Positions 17,239-25,943 of a stretch of DNA of 64,000 bases are shown here, in pieces. Below the pieces are notes generated by a model. The model made no database searches. It saw only the letters and a list, made by a program, of their open reading frames with translations, and was not told the origin of the DNA. The first letter of the stretch is position 1; the number at the start of each line of letters is the position of its first letter. The position numbers and the translations under genes are program-made. This DNA comes from CAYLYP01 sp964387795 (GTDB lineage Bacteria; Bacteroidota; Bacteroidia; Bacteroidales; UBA7960): contig CAYLYP010000010.1 of NCBI GenBank assembly GCA_964387795.1, forward strand, positions 1 through 64,000, in the 5' to 3' direction.

Positions 17239-18144
17239 TTATAAATTAGCCCTTGGGTGATAGAGCATAATGGTTTCGCGAAGGTATTGACGGTCGAGAT
17301 GGGTATAGATTTCCGTTGTAGTTATTGATTCATGGCCAAGCATATCCTGGACGACCCTGAGGTCGGCACCCCCTTCAACAAGATGCGTGGCAAAGGAATG
17401 GCGGAAGGTATGAGGGCTTACTTTTTTTTCTATCCCACAAATCCCAACCTGGTTTTTTATCATTGTAAATATCATGACCCTTGTCAGTTGCCCTCCCCGC
17501 CGGTTGAGGAACAGTATATCCTCACATCCTTTTTTAATGGACTGATGGCACCTGACACCATCTAAATACAGGTTTATTGCTTTTATTGCACTTTGTCCGA
17601 TGGGCACTATACGTTCTTTGTCGCCTTTCCCTATCACCTTAACAAACTCTGTTGTAAAGCTTATCTGGCTTAGTCGTAAATTGACAAGCTCAGTAACCCT
17701 GAGCCCACAGCTATATAGGGTTTCAATAATTGCTTTGTTCCTTGTGGATTCAGGCTTACTTAAATCAAAAGATTCAAGAAGATGATCAATCTCTTCCACA
17801 GAAAGGACATCAGGCAGCTTTCGGGGAAGCTTTGGGGAATCTAATAGCTCAGCAGGGTTTTTGGTGATAATATCTTCCATGAGCAGGTATTTGAAAAATC
17901 CCCTGATCCCTGAAAGGATACGTGCCTGAGAGAGAGGGCTCAGGCCTGACATGGCGATATGGGCCATGAATTCGGACAGGTGAGGGTATGCAATCTGCTC
18001 AATAGACAAGCCAGGATAATGTTCCGAAAAGAAAGCATCCATCTTATTAAAATCATCCATATAAGCCTCAATAGAATTTCCGGAAAGAGATTTTTCGAGT
18101 TTTAAGTAAAAATGAAAATTTCTTTTGTAATTTTGCAGGCTCAT
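17239..18144 (-). CDS. xerD: Tyrosine recombinase XerD-type
   Basis: The 301-residue product has an N-terminal SAM-like core-binding domain (1-100) and a C-terminal catalytic domain with all active residues: R149 (SCGLRVTEL), Lys in the GKGDKERIVP hairpin (171-180), H245 and R248 (HTFRHSFATH), H271 (LGHES) and Y280 (IYTHL). Length and sequence fit the chromosomal XerC/XerD recombinases that resolve chromosome dimers at dif. The core-gene location, divergent from L33-ftsY, supports a housekeeping role. XerC versus XerD is assigned by overall similarity only. Confidence 0.9.
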   Translation of the reverse strand: MSLQNYKRNFHFYLKLEKSLSGNSIEAYMDDFNKMDAFFSEHYPGLSIEQIAYPHLSEFMAHIAMSGLSPLSQARILSGIRGFFKYLLMEDIITKNPAELLDSPKLPRKLPDVLSVEEIDHLLESFDLSKPESTRNKAIIETLYSCGLRVTELVNLRLSQISFTTEFVKVIGKGDKERIVPIGQSAIKAINLYLDGVRCHQSIKKGCEDILFLNRRGGQLTRVMIFTMIKNQVGICGIEKKVSPHTFRHSFATHLVEGGADLRVVQDMLGHESITTTEIYTHLDRQYLRETIMLYHPRANL

Positions 18145-18228
18145 TGGGTTCGCTTTTGTTTCAAAATTAAGAAAAATAGCCCAAATAGTATTTTTGTTGA
18201 AAAAAAAGATTACAAAAATGCTTGATTT

Positions 18229-18261
18229 TTTGGGTAATTAAATATTAATTGTATAATTTTG
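18229..18261 (+). promoter_or_regulatory. Putative promoter of the L33-DUF4295-ftsY genes
   Basis: The -33 box TTTG is at 18229-18232 and the -7 box TAATTTTG at 18254-18261, 21 nt apart. The L33 start follows 37 nt later. Confidence 0.6.
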
Positions 18262-18298
18262 CAGTCCCAAAAAACGAACAAAATAAAAGATAACGATA

Positions 18299-18487
18299 AT
18301 GGCAAAGAAATCAAAAGAAGCACGGGTGCAGGTAATTCTTGAGTGTACAGAGCACAAGACCTCAGGCGTGCCAGGAACTTCAAGGTATATCACTACCAAG
18401 AACAAAAAGAACACCCCCGAAAGGCTTGAACTTAAAAAGTACAATCCTATCCTGAGAAAAGTTACCATTCATAAAGAGATTAAATAA
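18299..18487 (+). CDS. rpmG: 50S ribosomal protein L33
   Basis: The 62-residue basic protein MAKKSKEARVQVILECTEHK continues with TSRYITTKNKKNTPERLELK and KYNPILRKVTIHKE, the standard L33 sequence. It retains one Cys (C16) but lacks the CxxC pairs of zinc-binding L33, so it is a C-minus form. DUF4295 follows 7 nt later. L28 (rpmB), which often precedes L33 in this phylum, is absent: only 154 bp separate L33 from xerD. Confidence 0.95.
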   Translation: MAKKSKEARVQVILECTEHKTSGVPGTSRYITTKNKKNTPERLELKKYNPILRKVTIHKEIK

Positions 18488-18494
18488 ATAAGCC

Positions 18495-18650
18495 ATGGCA
18501 AAGAAAGTAGTAGCAACACTTAAGACCGGTACCGTTAAAACCTTTGCAAAGGTGATAAAAATGGAACGTTCAGCAAAAACAGGTGCATATTCCTTTAAGG
18601 AAACTATTGTTCCTTCTGAAAACGTAAAAGAATTTTTTGAAAAAAAATAA
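18495..18650 (+). CDS. DUF4295 protein
   Basis: A 51-residue basic protein beginning MAKKVVATLKTGTVKTFAKV and ending SENVKEFFEKK. This matches the DUF4295 family, which in Bacteroidota lies directly after L33 and before ftsY and is thought to be ribosome-associated; its role is not defined. It starts at ATG 18495, 7 nt after the L33 stop, and is clearly co-transcribed with it. Confidence 0.9.
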   Translation: MAKKVVATLKTGTVKTFAKVIKMERSAKTGAYSFKETIVPSENVKEFFEKK

Positions 18651-18763
18651 GAATATCTATTATTCTGTTTTCCGGGTCAGGTTTGTTCGGTTCATTTAGA
18701 ATTGAGCAAATCTGATTTTTTTTAAAGCATTTTCATTACCTTTATCCCCTCAAAAACTGTATC

Positions 18764-19729
18764 ATGGGATTATTTGATATCTTTTCCTCATCCAAAAAAG
18801 AGAAGGAAAAAGAAGTATTGGACAAAGGCCTTAGCAAGACCAGGGAAGGCTTCTTTTCACGTCTTTCAAAGGCAGTAGTAGGCAAATCAAAAGTTGACGA
18901 TGAAGTCCTTGATGAACTTGAAGAAATATTGGTAAGCTCTGATGTGGGTGTTGAGACAACACTCCGTATCATTGAAAGGATTGAAAAACGTGTTGCACAG
19001 GATAAATATGTAACTACTTCCGAGCTAAACAAGCTTTTAAAAGAAGAGATTGCCGGGCTCTTATCTGAAAACCCTGTAAATGACTTCTCCAATTATAAGC
19101 TGCCTGAAGAAAAGCCTTATGTGATTATGATTGTAGGGGTGAATGGAGTTGGAAAAACAACCACCATAGGGAAACTGGCCCATAAATTCAAGACATCCGG
19201 TTTTAAGGTAGTATTGGGAGCAGCAGACACCTTTAGGGCTGCCGCAGTAGATCAGTTAATCATCTGGGCACAGAGGGCTGGCGTCCCTTATGTATCGAAA
19301 GGGATGGGTGCCGATCCGGCTGCTGTTGCTTATGAGACCTTGCTTGAAGCTAAAAAGAATGATGCTGATGTTGTTATTATTGATACAGCAGGTCGCTTGC
19401 ACAATAAGGTGAATTTGATGAATGAGCTCACAAAGGTGAAGAAGGTCATGCAAAAAGTTGTGCCCGGTGCGCCTCATGAAATCCTGCTTGTTCTTGATGG
19501 CTCAACAGGGCAGAATGCCTTTGAACAAGCCAGACAATTTACCCTTGCAACAGAAGTTAATGCCCTTGCAATTACCAAACTTGATGGGACTGCAAAAGGC
19601 GGGGTAGTAATTGGAGTATCTGACCAGTTTAAGATCCCGGTTAAATATATCGGTGTCGGGGAAGGCATGGATGACCTTCAGGTTTTTGACCGGAAGGAGT
19701 TTGTTGAATCTTTGTTCGATAACAAATAA
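18764..19729 (+). CDS. ftsY: Signal recognition particle receptor FtsY
   Basis: The 321-residue product has a short charged N-terminus, the helical N domain (about 25-105) and the GTPase G domain: G1 GVNGVGKTTT (125-134), DTFRAAAVDQL, DTAGR, and TKLDGTAKGG. It receives SRP-ribosome complexes at the inner membrane. The acidic A domain of enterobacterial FtsY is missing, as is usual outside proteobacteria. It lies downstream of L33-DUF4295 and ends before a terminator. Confidence 0.96.
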   Translation: MGLFDIFSSSKKEKEKEVLDKGLSKTREGFFSRLSKAVVGKSKVDDEVLDELEEILVSSDVGVETTLRIIERIEKRVAQDKYVTTSELNKLLKEEIAGLLSENPVNDFSNYKLPEEKPYVIMIVGVNGVGKTTTIGKLAHKFKTSGFKVVLGAADTFRAAAVDQLIIWAQRAGVPYVSKGMGADPAAVAYETLLEAKKNDADVVIIDTAGRLHNKVNLMNELTKVKKVMQKVVPGAPHEILLVLDGSTGQNAFEQARQFTLATEVNALAITKLDGTAKGGVVIGVSDQFKIPVKYIGVGEGMDDLQVFDRKEFVESLFDNK

Positions 19730-19755
19730 TATCAAGGTATTGTTTTAAACCTTTT

Positions 19756-19783
19756 AAGCCGGATTTATTACCGGCTTTTTTTT
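19756..19783 (+). terminator. Terminator after ftsY
   Basis: AAGCCGG (19756-19762) pairs with CCGGCTT (19771-19777), and the right arm runs into eight T residues. Confidence 0.85.
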
Positions 19784-19793
19784 AATTTTTGAC

Positions 19794-21101
19794 ATGTCAG
19801 CACAAAAGAAGAAAATCATAAACGTTATCACATTAGGGTGTTCAAAGAACCTTGTGGATTCAGAAAAAATAATGGGGCAGTTATCCCCTCAGGACTATGA
19901 AATCCGCTACGACAGTGAGGATGCCAATGCAGACATTGTCCTGATCAATACCTGTGGCTTTATCAATGATGCCAAACAGGAATCTATTGATACGATCCTT
20001 GAGGCACTTGAAGCCAGAAAAAAAGGTCTGGTGTCTAAGGTGATGGTTACAGGTTGCCTTAGCGAACGATATAAAAACGATCTTGCAAAAGAAATGCCTG
20101 AAGTGGATGCATATTTTGGTGTCCATGACATGGAAGGGCTTTTAAATAATCTGGGCACTAAATATGATTACAGGGAACAGGAGAAAAGGCTTGTTACCAC
20201 GCCCTCCCATTACGCTTATCTTAAAATAGCCGAGGGTTGCAACAGGACATGTTCTTTTTGCGCTATCCCAATGATACGTGGCCCTTATGTTTCACAACCC
20301 ATCGAAAGCCTTGTTAAAGAAGCAAGGATGCTTGTTGCCTCAGGTGCCAAAGAACTTCTTTTAATTGCCCAGGATATTACCTATTACGGACTTGATATTT
20401 ATAAGAAACCTGCCCTTGCCAGCTTACTGGAAAAGCTTCTTGAGATAGAAGGCCTTGAATGGATCAGGTTACATTATGCCTATCCTACCGGCTTCAGTAT
20501 GGATGTTATTGATTTGATGGCGCGTGATAAAAGGATATGCCGCTATCTTGATATCCCTTTTCAGCATATCAATGATGGGATTTTAAAATCGATGAGGCGG
20601 GGAGTGGATGCACAGGAAACCCTCAGGCTTATTGATGCAGTCCGTTCAAAAGTCCCTGATATTGCTTTACGCACTTCATTAATTGTAGGCTATCCCGGTG
20701 AAGGGGTTAAAGAATTTAATGAGTTGATGCGTTTTGTTGAAAAGGTGAAGTTTGAGCGACTTGGCGTTTTTACCTATTCTCCTGAAGAGGATACCCGTGC
20801 ATTTAAACTTGGCGATACTGTCTCGGACAAGACTAAGAGGAACAGGGCAGATCGGTTAATGGAGCTCCAGTCGAAGATATCATTGGATATAAACCTGGTT
20901 AAAGTGGGCAGGGAATTTAAAGTCCTTGTTGACAGGAAAGAAGATGATTTATGGATTGGGCGCACTGAATATGATTCACCTGAAGTGGACAACGAGGTTA
21001 TCATACAAAAGGTACCTGCCCGATTAAACCTAAAAGGCAAGTTTGTAAATGTTAAAGTGTATGCTGCAAGCGAATTCGACCTGGAAGCCCGTTTGTGCTA
21101 A
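19794..21101 (+). CDS. rimO: Ribosomal protein S12 methylthiotransferase RimO
   Basis: The 435-residue product shows the three-part methylthiotransferase layout: an N-terminal UPF0004 domain with Cys16, Cys54 and Cys88 (TLGCSKN, NTCGF, TGCLS) for one 4Fe-4S cluster, a radical-SAM domain with C149-C153-C156 (EGCNRTCSFCAIP), and a C-terminal TRAM-like domain (about 370-435). RimO adds a methylthio group to the conserved Asp of S12. The sequence IKSMRRGV...DIALRTSLIVGYPGE supports RimO rather than MiaB. It lies 10 nt after the ftsY terminator. Confidence 0.95.
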   Translation: MSAQKKKIINVITLGCSKNLVDSEKIMGQLSPQDYEIRYDSEDANADIVLINTCGFINDAKQESIDTILEALEARKKGLVSKVMVTGCLSERYKNDLAKEMPEVDAYFGVHDMEGLLNNLGTKYDYREQEKRLVTTPSHYAYLKIAEGCNRTCSFCAIPMIRGPYVSQPIESLVKEARMLVASGAKELLLIAQDITYYGLDIYKKPALASLLEKLLEIEGLEWIRLHYAYPTGFSMDVIDLMARDKRICRYLDIPFQHINDGILKSMRRGVDAQETLRLIDAVRSKVPDIALRTSLIVGYPGEGVKEFNELMRFVEKVKFERLGVFTYSPEEDTRAFKLGDTVSDKTKRNRADRLMELQSKISLDINLVKVGREFKVLVDRKEDDLWIGRTEYDSPEVDNEVIIQKVPARLNLKGKFVNVKVYAASEFDLEARLC

Positions 21102-21127
21102 TACTTTAATGTTAATCACTTATTTCA

Positions 21128-21658
21128 TTAATTTAGGGCTGTAGCCGATAGCTGAGCGGGATTCTGGTTCTTTGGGAATTCTGCCACTTCTACCTCTACA
21201 ACCCTGTCTTCATTGATGATTATCTTTACAACTGTTATCAGTTGGTGAAACCCAAATTTACCTGCTGCACCGGGATTGATATGTAACAGATTGTTTTTCT
21301 TGTCATTCATCACTTTTAGAATATGTGAATGGCCACATACCATCAGATTGGGCTGATGAAGTCTGATTAGGTTTTTCATTGTTGCTGGATATTTCCCCGG
21401 ATAGCCCCCTATATGCGTCATTAAAACTTTTAGGCCTTCAACTGTAAAGACCTCTGTTTCTTTGTAAAGCTCTCTCTGGGGGCTTCCATCAATATTCCCA
21501 TAAACAGCACGCACAGGGCATAAATGTTCAAGTTTTTTTATCACTTCCATGTCCCCAATATCACCGGCATGCCATATCTGGTCGCAAGCTTTAAAAATTT
21601 CTTCAAGCCTGGGCAGGAAATAGCCATGTGTATCTGAAAGGATCCCTATTGTTGTCAT
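21128..21658 (-). CDS. YfcE/MJ0936-type metallophosphodiesterase
   Basis: The 176-residue product contains the calcineurin-like metal site: SDTHG (D9, H11), HAGDIGD, YGNID, and the double-His motif VCGHSH, followed by INPGAAGK. It is probably a small metal-dependent phosphodiesterase; family members cleave cyclic or generic phosphodiesters and the natural substrate is often unknown. It ends convergent with rimO with no clear terminator and lies 18 nt downstream of the coiled-coil gene, so both may form an operon. Confidence 0.88.
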   Translation of the reverse strand: MTTIGILSDTHGYFLPRLEEIFKACDQIWHAGDIGDMEVIKKLEHLCPVRAVYGNIDGSPQRELYKETEVFTVEGLKVLMTHIGGYPGKYPATMKNLIRLHQPNLMVCGHSHILKVMNDKKNNLLHINPGAAGKFGFHQLITVVKIIINEDRVVEVEVAEFPKNQNPAQLSATALN

Positions 21659-21676
21659 ATAATAATTTTCATGAAA

Positions 21677-23128
21677 TTAAAGGGCATCAGGGCTTTCATC
21701 TATTTGTTCCCAGGTCTGTTTCTTTTCAAGAAGGTAATTGAGTTTTTCCAAAAGCTCTGAAATCTGGTTCTCTTTATTCCGGATGGAAGCTTTAAGGGCA
21801 CCAATCTGGAAACCAAATGCCCCTTCATCATTGGCAACACCTTCAAGATGCGTTGTTTCTTTGCGCTCCTCCAAAGATTTTATCATTGCCAAATCCTTTT
21901 CTATTTCTTCCTTAATCTGGCTGATGTGGTATTCAAATTCACCAATCTGGTAATCCGACCTCAGGCGTGTAGTTTCTTTCTTTGTTGCTATATGGGTGTC
22001 GATGCGGTTACTTATTGTATCATAAGCTTTGCTTATTTTTTGATACAAGGCTTCACGGTCTTCTTTCCTAAGCTTTAGCCCTTTAAACTCTGCCTGGACT
22101 GCTTTTACATAGTCTTTGGCTTTCTTTAGTTCAAGGCTTGACTGGGCCATCTTTGAAGCCTTTTCCACTTTTTCGCTTAGCATCTTATAATTATCAATGG
22201 CTTCTTTATGAAGCTCATTATAAAAACTATCCTGTTTGGTCTTCAGGTTTTCAAAAACCTTTTGTATCTCCCCAAACAATACATCACGATGTTCTTTGAG
22301 CAGGTCGGTAGCACGTATCTTTTGCTGGGTGTTTTTTAAAAAATCCCAAACAGGATTAAACTCAACAGCCTCATCAACCATCTGTTGCCCAATAAGAATT
22401 TGCTCTTTAAGCTCATTTGCGTTTTGCTTTGAGGCGAGCTGGCGCGATTCTTTTTCCTGATCCTTTCTTAAATCAATCCATACAAAGGCATCCTGGATAA
22501 GTTTGCTGATTTGTTCGCGGTGGGTTTTAATAAGATTGGCAGATTTTACTTCCTCAAGCAGTTGGAATATCTCATTTTTTGCATGTTGGATGTCCGGGTG
22601 TTGTTGTGATAGTTCAACAACTTTATGGGCTTTTTCCAATAGGGAGAGATGGCTTGAAACACTGCTTTCTTCCTGCTCGTTTTGCTGTTGCCCCCTCTTT
22701 GATTTAATGCTTTCAAAACCCTCATTCATCAGTTGATGAATTTCTTCCCTTTGATGTTTCAAAAGCTTTAAATCCCTAAGCTTTTGTTGTAACCCGATAA
22801 GGCTATCCCAGGCCAGGCGTGTGTCTTCAGCTATTTTGGCATTGGCAACACTGGCTTTTACTTCATCAATAACTTCATAATAGTTGCCAATGGCCTCTGA
22901 TTCAAAAGTATCCTGTATGTCCTGCCTTAATTGTTGGATTTTAAAAAATCCAGCCTGAACAATATCCTGTAAATCTTTTCTTTGATCGTAGGATAGGTTT
23001 GCTTCTTTAATCCTTTGCTGGATGTCAATTAAACTGTCCTTGCCCTCACGGATGTTTTCAACTGTGAGCCTGGATATCACTTTCTCAAGTTCCTTTTTAT
23101 AACTATTTATCAACGGGTTTTCCTGCAT
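21677..23128 (-). CDS. Coiled-coil protein built of five 77-residue repeats
   Basis: The 483-residue, highly charged, all-helical protein has no signal peptide. A motif of the type AxDxLxxLQQKLRxxxLLKxxR followed by ExLxxxIxxAF recurs at about 27-68, 104-145, 180-222, 257-299 and 334-376, with a constant spacing of about 77 residues. The motif resembles DUF349 helices. The last 100 residues (about 385-470) are a continuous coiled coil. DUF349-like proteins are uncharacterised cytoplasmic proteins. It sits just upstream of the phosphodiesterase gene on the same strand. Confidence 0.75.
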   Translation of the reverse strand: MQENPLINSYKKELEKVISRLTVENIREGKDSLIDIQQRIKEANLSYDQRKDLQDIVQAGFFKIQQLRQDIQDTFESEAIGNYYEVIDEVKASVANAKIAEDTRLAWDSLIGLQQKLRDLKLLKHQREEIHQLMNEGFESIKSKRGQQQNEQEESSVSSHLSLLEKAHKVVELSQQHPDIQHAKNEIFQLLEEVKSANLIKTHREQISKLIQDAFVWIDLRKDQEKESRQLASKQNANELKEQILIGQQMVDEAVEFNPVWDFLKNTQQKIRATDLLKEHRDVLFGEIQKVFENLKTKQDSFYNELHKEAIDNYKMLSEKVEKASKMAQSSLELKKAKDYVKAVQAEFKGLKLRKEDREALYQKISKAYDTISNRIDTHIATKKETTRLRSDYQIGEFEYHISQIKEEIEKDLAMIKSLEERKETTHLEGVANDEGAFGFQIGALKASIRNKENQISELLEKLNYLLEKKQTWEQIDESPDAL

Positions 23129-23536
23129 AGCCCTTTTTTGTTTTGTTTTACAAAAATAATCATTATAGCTTATGTTTTGATTAATTCGGCAGATGAGTTA
23201 TTGAAATGAATGATACATGGCGGTGTATTTTTTGAATAACGACTTTGGTTTTGTTAGTGCTAAATATTAATGAAGGAACAGGGTGAATGGCAATGGCATC
23301 AATGCTTTTTTGTTTGGTTGAAATATAGTCTTCACAGTAACAAAGAATTGTTTTATCCCAAAAGAATTTTATTAGAATCAAAAATAAATGGTTTTGTTAA
23401 AAAAAAGTGGATGAATAAGATAAAAAACTCCATTTTCGTAAGGATTAATTTGTAACTTAGCCACATCAAGTTTAAGCAATGCATCCATTGATAATGAGAT
23501 CGATAAGGTGCAAAAGCTTTTTTTTATTTTTGATTA
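23129..23536. other. Intergenic region, nothing recognised
   Basis: The 408-bp gap separates the divergent coiled-coil and hpt genes. A 61-codon open frame (23270-23455) has no protein-like character. No repeats or hairpins stand out; it presumably holds the two divergent promoters. Confidence 0.4.
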
Positions 23537-24076
23537 ATGGAAAAGATTAAAGTTTTAGACAAATATTTTACCAAGTCAATTGACAGGCTTGAATTGGCAA
23601 AGGCAGTTAGTAAAGTTGCCCAAAGTATCAACCATGATTATCAAGGCAAATCACCACTGTTTTTGTGTGTGTTGAATGGTTCTTTTATGTTTGCTTCAGA
23701 TTTAATGAAGGAAATAGACCTTAATTGTGAAATTTCATTTATTAAGCTTTCGTCCTATCAGGGCACTTCAAGCACAGGTCATGTTAGGACTATCATGGGT
23801 TTTAATGAGAACATCGAAGGCAGGGATATCATTGTCCTTGAAGATATTGTTGATACAGGTCATACCATTACACGGCTGTTCCAGAACCTATATGAAATGA
23901 AACCTGCCAGTGTGAAGATTGCTACCATGTTGTTTAAACCGGCAGCGCTACAGGTGGATTTGAAACCTGATTATGTAGGTATCGAAATCCCTAATGATTT
24001 CATTCTTGGATATGGCCTCGACTATGATGGGTTTGGGCGTAATCTGGCTGACATTTACATTATTACTGAGGAGTAA
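23537..24076 (+). CDS. hpt: Hypoxanthine phosphoribosyltransferase
   Basis: The 179-residue product has the PRPP-binding motif IIVLEDIVDTGHT (98-110), the LNGSFMFASDL loop (residues 46-56) and FILGYGLDYDG near the C-terminus, all diagnostic of HPRT. It salvages hypoxanthine and guanine with PRPP to give IMP and GMP. It is followed 27 nt later by adk, forming a purine-nucleotide unit. Confidence 0.95.
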   Translation: MEKIKVLDKYFTKSIDRLELAKAVSKVAQSINHDYQGKSPLFLCVLNGSFMFASDLMKEIDLNCEISFIKLSSYQGTSSTGHVRTIMGFNENIEGRDIIVLEDIVDTGHTITRLFQNLYEMKPASVKIATMLFKPAALQVDLKPDYVGIEIPNDFILGYGLDYDGFGRNLADIYIITEE

Positions 24077-24103
24077 ACTTATTCATTGAAAATAACCAAA
24101 TCA

Positions 24104-24706
24104 ATGCTTAATCTGATTATTTTTGGCCCGCCAGGCTCTGGAAAAGGAACCCAATCTTCACGGATCGTGGAAAAGTTTAAGCTTATTCACCTTTCTACCG
24201 GGGATATCTTTAGGGAAGAAATCCAGAATCAAAGCCCCGTTGGGGTTATTGCCAAAGGATATATTGATAAAGGCTGCCTGGTGCCAGATGAATTGGTCCT
24301 GAAAGAACTTTACCGAAGGACATATCGCCACCTTGATGCTAAAGGGATTGTTTTTGATGGTTTTCCACGTACCCTGGTACAGGCTGAAATGCTTGACAAA
24401 TTATTCAATAAAAAAAATATTCCCATAAGCTTAGTCCTTTCTATTGATGTTGATGAGGATGAACTTACCAAAAGGTTGCTTGGCAGGGCTATGGATAGTG
24501 GGCGCTCCGATGATAATGAAAACATCATTAAAAATCGCCTATTGGTTTATAAAAAGCAGACCATGCCACTGATTGATTATTACCAGAAACAGCATAAGCT
24601 GTGCTCTATTAAAGGGATGGCGCCTGTGGATGAAGTGTTTGGGAAGATTGCAACAGCAATTCAATCCTTTGAACAAACCCATAAAGTGTTACAGGAAGTT
24701 GTTTAA
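24104..24706 (+). CDS. adk: Adenylate kinase
   Basis: Starting at ATG 24104 the product is 200 residues and opens MLNLIIFGPPGSGKGTQ, where this family normally begins; an upstream TTG at 24086 would add six residues without homology. Other motifs are STGDIFREE, FDGFPRT and GRSDDNENIIKNRL. The LID is the short form without zinc ligands. It interconverts AMP, ADP and ATP. It lies between hpt and obgE on the same strand and has its own terminator. Confidence 0.95.
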   Translation: MLNLIIFGPPGSGKGTQSSRIVEKFKLIHLSTGDIFREEIQNQSPVGVIAKGYIDKGCLVPDELVLKELYRRTYRHLDAKGIVFDGFPRTLVQAEMLDKLFNKKNIPISLVLSIDVDEDELTKRLLGRAMDSGRSDDNENIIKNRLLVYKKQTMPLIDYYQKQHKLCSIKGMAPVDEVFGKIATAIQSFEQTHKVLQEVV

Positions 24707-24770
24707 CAATAGTATCCCTGGCCTTTTTAAATACAGCTAAGGGTTCTGGTCCTGGAATAAAATATTTAAG

Positions 24771-24816
24771 GAGTGGATGATAATACAAAAAACAGTATTG
24801 TCATTCACTCTTTTTT
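24771..24816 (+). terminator. Terminator after adk
   Basis: GAGTGGATGATAATAC and GTATTGTCATTCACTC pair over 16 positions (some wobble or mismatch) around an A-rich loop, and six T residues follow. Confidence 0.8.
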
Positions 24817-24840
24817 ATAGTTAAAAGCAAATTAAAAGCG

Positions 24841-24848
24841 TAATTTTG
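24841..24848 (+). promoter_or_regulatory. Putative -7 box of obgE
   Basis: TAATTTTG matches TAnnTTTG. It lies just after the adk terminator and 82 nt before the obgE start. A -33 box is not clear. Confidence 0.4.
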
Positions 24849-24929
24849 CAAGCGGTAAAAAATCCTTATTTCAATAAGGAATGAACACCTGTTTGGATTG
24901 TAAATAGTAATAGCCAATAAAAAATAAGA

Positions 24930-25943
24930 ATGGCAGGTAGCAATTTTGTAGATTACGTAAAGATTTGTTGCAGATCGGGCAATGGAGGTCCCGGTTCAAC
25001 CCACCTTGCAAGGTTTAAATATGTTCCAAAGGGAGGACCTGATGGAGGGGATGGGGGCCGGGGAGGCGACATCTATCTTAAAGGCAACAGCCAGATGTGG
25101 ACCTTACTTCACATGAAATATACGAAGCATGTGAGAGCAGGACATGGAGAGAGTGGTGGTGCAGCTGACCGTTCAGGGGCAGCCGGGAAAGATATTATTC
25201 TTGATGTTCCGGTGGGCACTATCGCAAGGGATGCCGAGACAGGTGAACAATTGGCTGAAATTACCGAAGATGGCCAAATGGTGGTTATTGTTCCAGGAGG
25301 CAGGGGGGGCAAAGGCAATACCTTCTTTAAAACTTCAACGATGCAAACCCCTCGCTTTGCACAACCTGGTGAACCTGGCATTGAACAATGGATTGTCCTT
25401 GAGTTGAAAGTATTGGCTGATGTGGGGCTTGTTGGGTTCCCTAATGCTGGAAAGTCAACATTGCTTTCTGTTGTTTCGGCTGCCAAACCTGAAATAGCTG
25501 ATTATCCTTTTACAACTCTTGTCCCTAACCTTGGTATTGTTAAATACCGCGATTACAAATCTTTTGTGATGGCCGATATCCCAGGGATTATTGAAGGTGC
25601 GCATGAAGGCAAAGGCCTTGGATTAAGGTTCCTAAGACATATCGAACGTAATTCAATCCTCCTTTTTATGGTGCCGGCTGATGCAGCTAACATCAAAAAA
25701 GAATACGATGTCTTATTAAACGAATTAAAGCAATACAATCCCGAACTCCTGGACAAGGAACGTGTTCTTGCAGTTTCAAAGTGCGACCTTTTGGATGAGG
25801 ATGGGCTTGCGAAGCTTAAAAAGAAAGCACCTAAAAATATTCCTGTGATCTATATCTCCTCCCATACCCAAATGAATATCGTGGAGCTTAAGGATTTACT
25901 TTGGAAACAACTTAACCGCACCGAAGAAGAAGAAAAATGGTAG
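24930..25943 (+). CDS. obgE: GTPase Obg
   Basis: The 337-residue product has the glycine-rich OBG fold (1-158; GGPDGGDGGRGGDIYL, AAGKDIILDVPVGT, GGRGGKGN) followed by the GTPase domain: P-loop GFPNAGKST (169-177), switch region DYPFTTLVPNLGI, DIPGIIEGAHEGKGLG and SKCD. It is an essential ribosome-assembly GTPase. The C-terminal OCT domain of some homologues is absent. Its end overlaps the PAP2 gene by 7 nt, so the two are translationally coupled. Confidence 0.96.
   Translation: MAGSNFVDYVKICCRSGNGGPGSTHLARFKYVPKGGPDGGDGGRGGDIYLKGNSQMWTLLHMKYTKHVRAGHGESGGAADRSGAAGKDIILDVPVGTIARDAETGEQLAEITEDGQMVVIVPGGRGGKGNTFFKTSTMQTPRFAQPGEPGIEQWIVLELKVLADVGLVGFPNAGKSTLLSVVSAAKPEIADYPFTTLVPNLGIVKYRDYKSFVMADIPGIIEGAHEGKGLGLRFLRHIERNSILLFMVPADAANIKKEYDVLLNELKQYNPELLDKERVLAVSKCDLLDEDGLAKLKKKAPKNIPVIYISSHTQMNIVELKDLLWKQLNRTEEEEKW

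Noticed and set aside
17239..18144. XerD-like protein as an integrase marking a mobile element
   Set aside because: Length and context fit the housekeeping recombinase, and no attachment-site repeats or cargo genes flank it.
23270..23455. 61-codon frame between the coiled-coil and hpt genes
   Set aside because: Composition is not protein-like and it lies in the expected promoter region.
24086..24103. Upstream TTG start for adk
   Set aside because: It adds six residues before the conserved MLNLIIFGPPGSGKGTQ start found across adenylate kinases.
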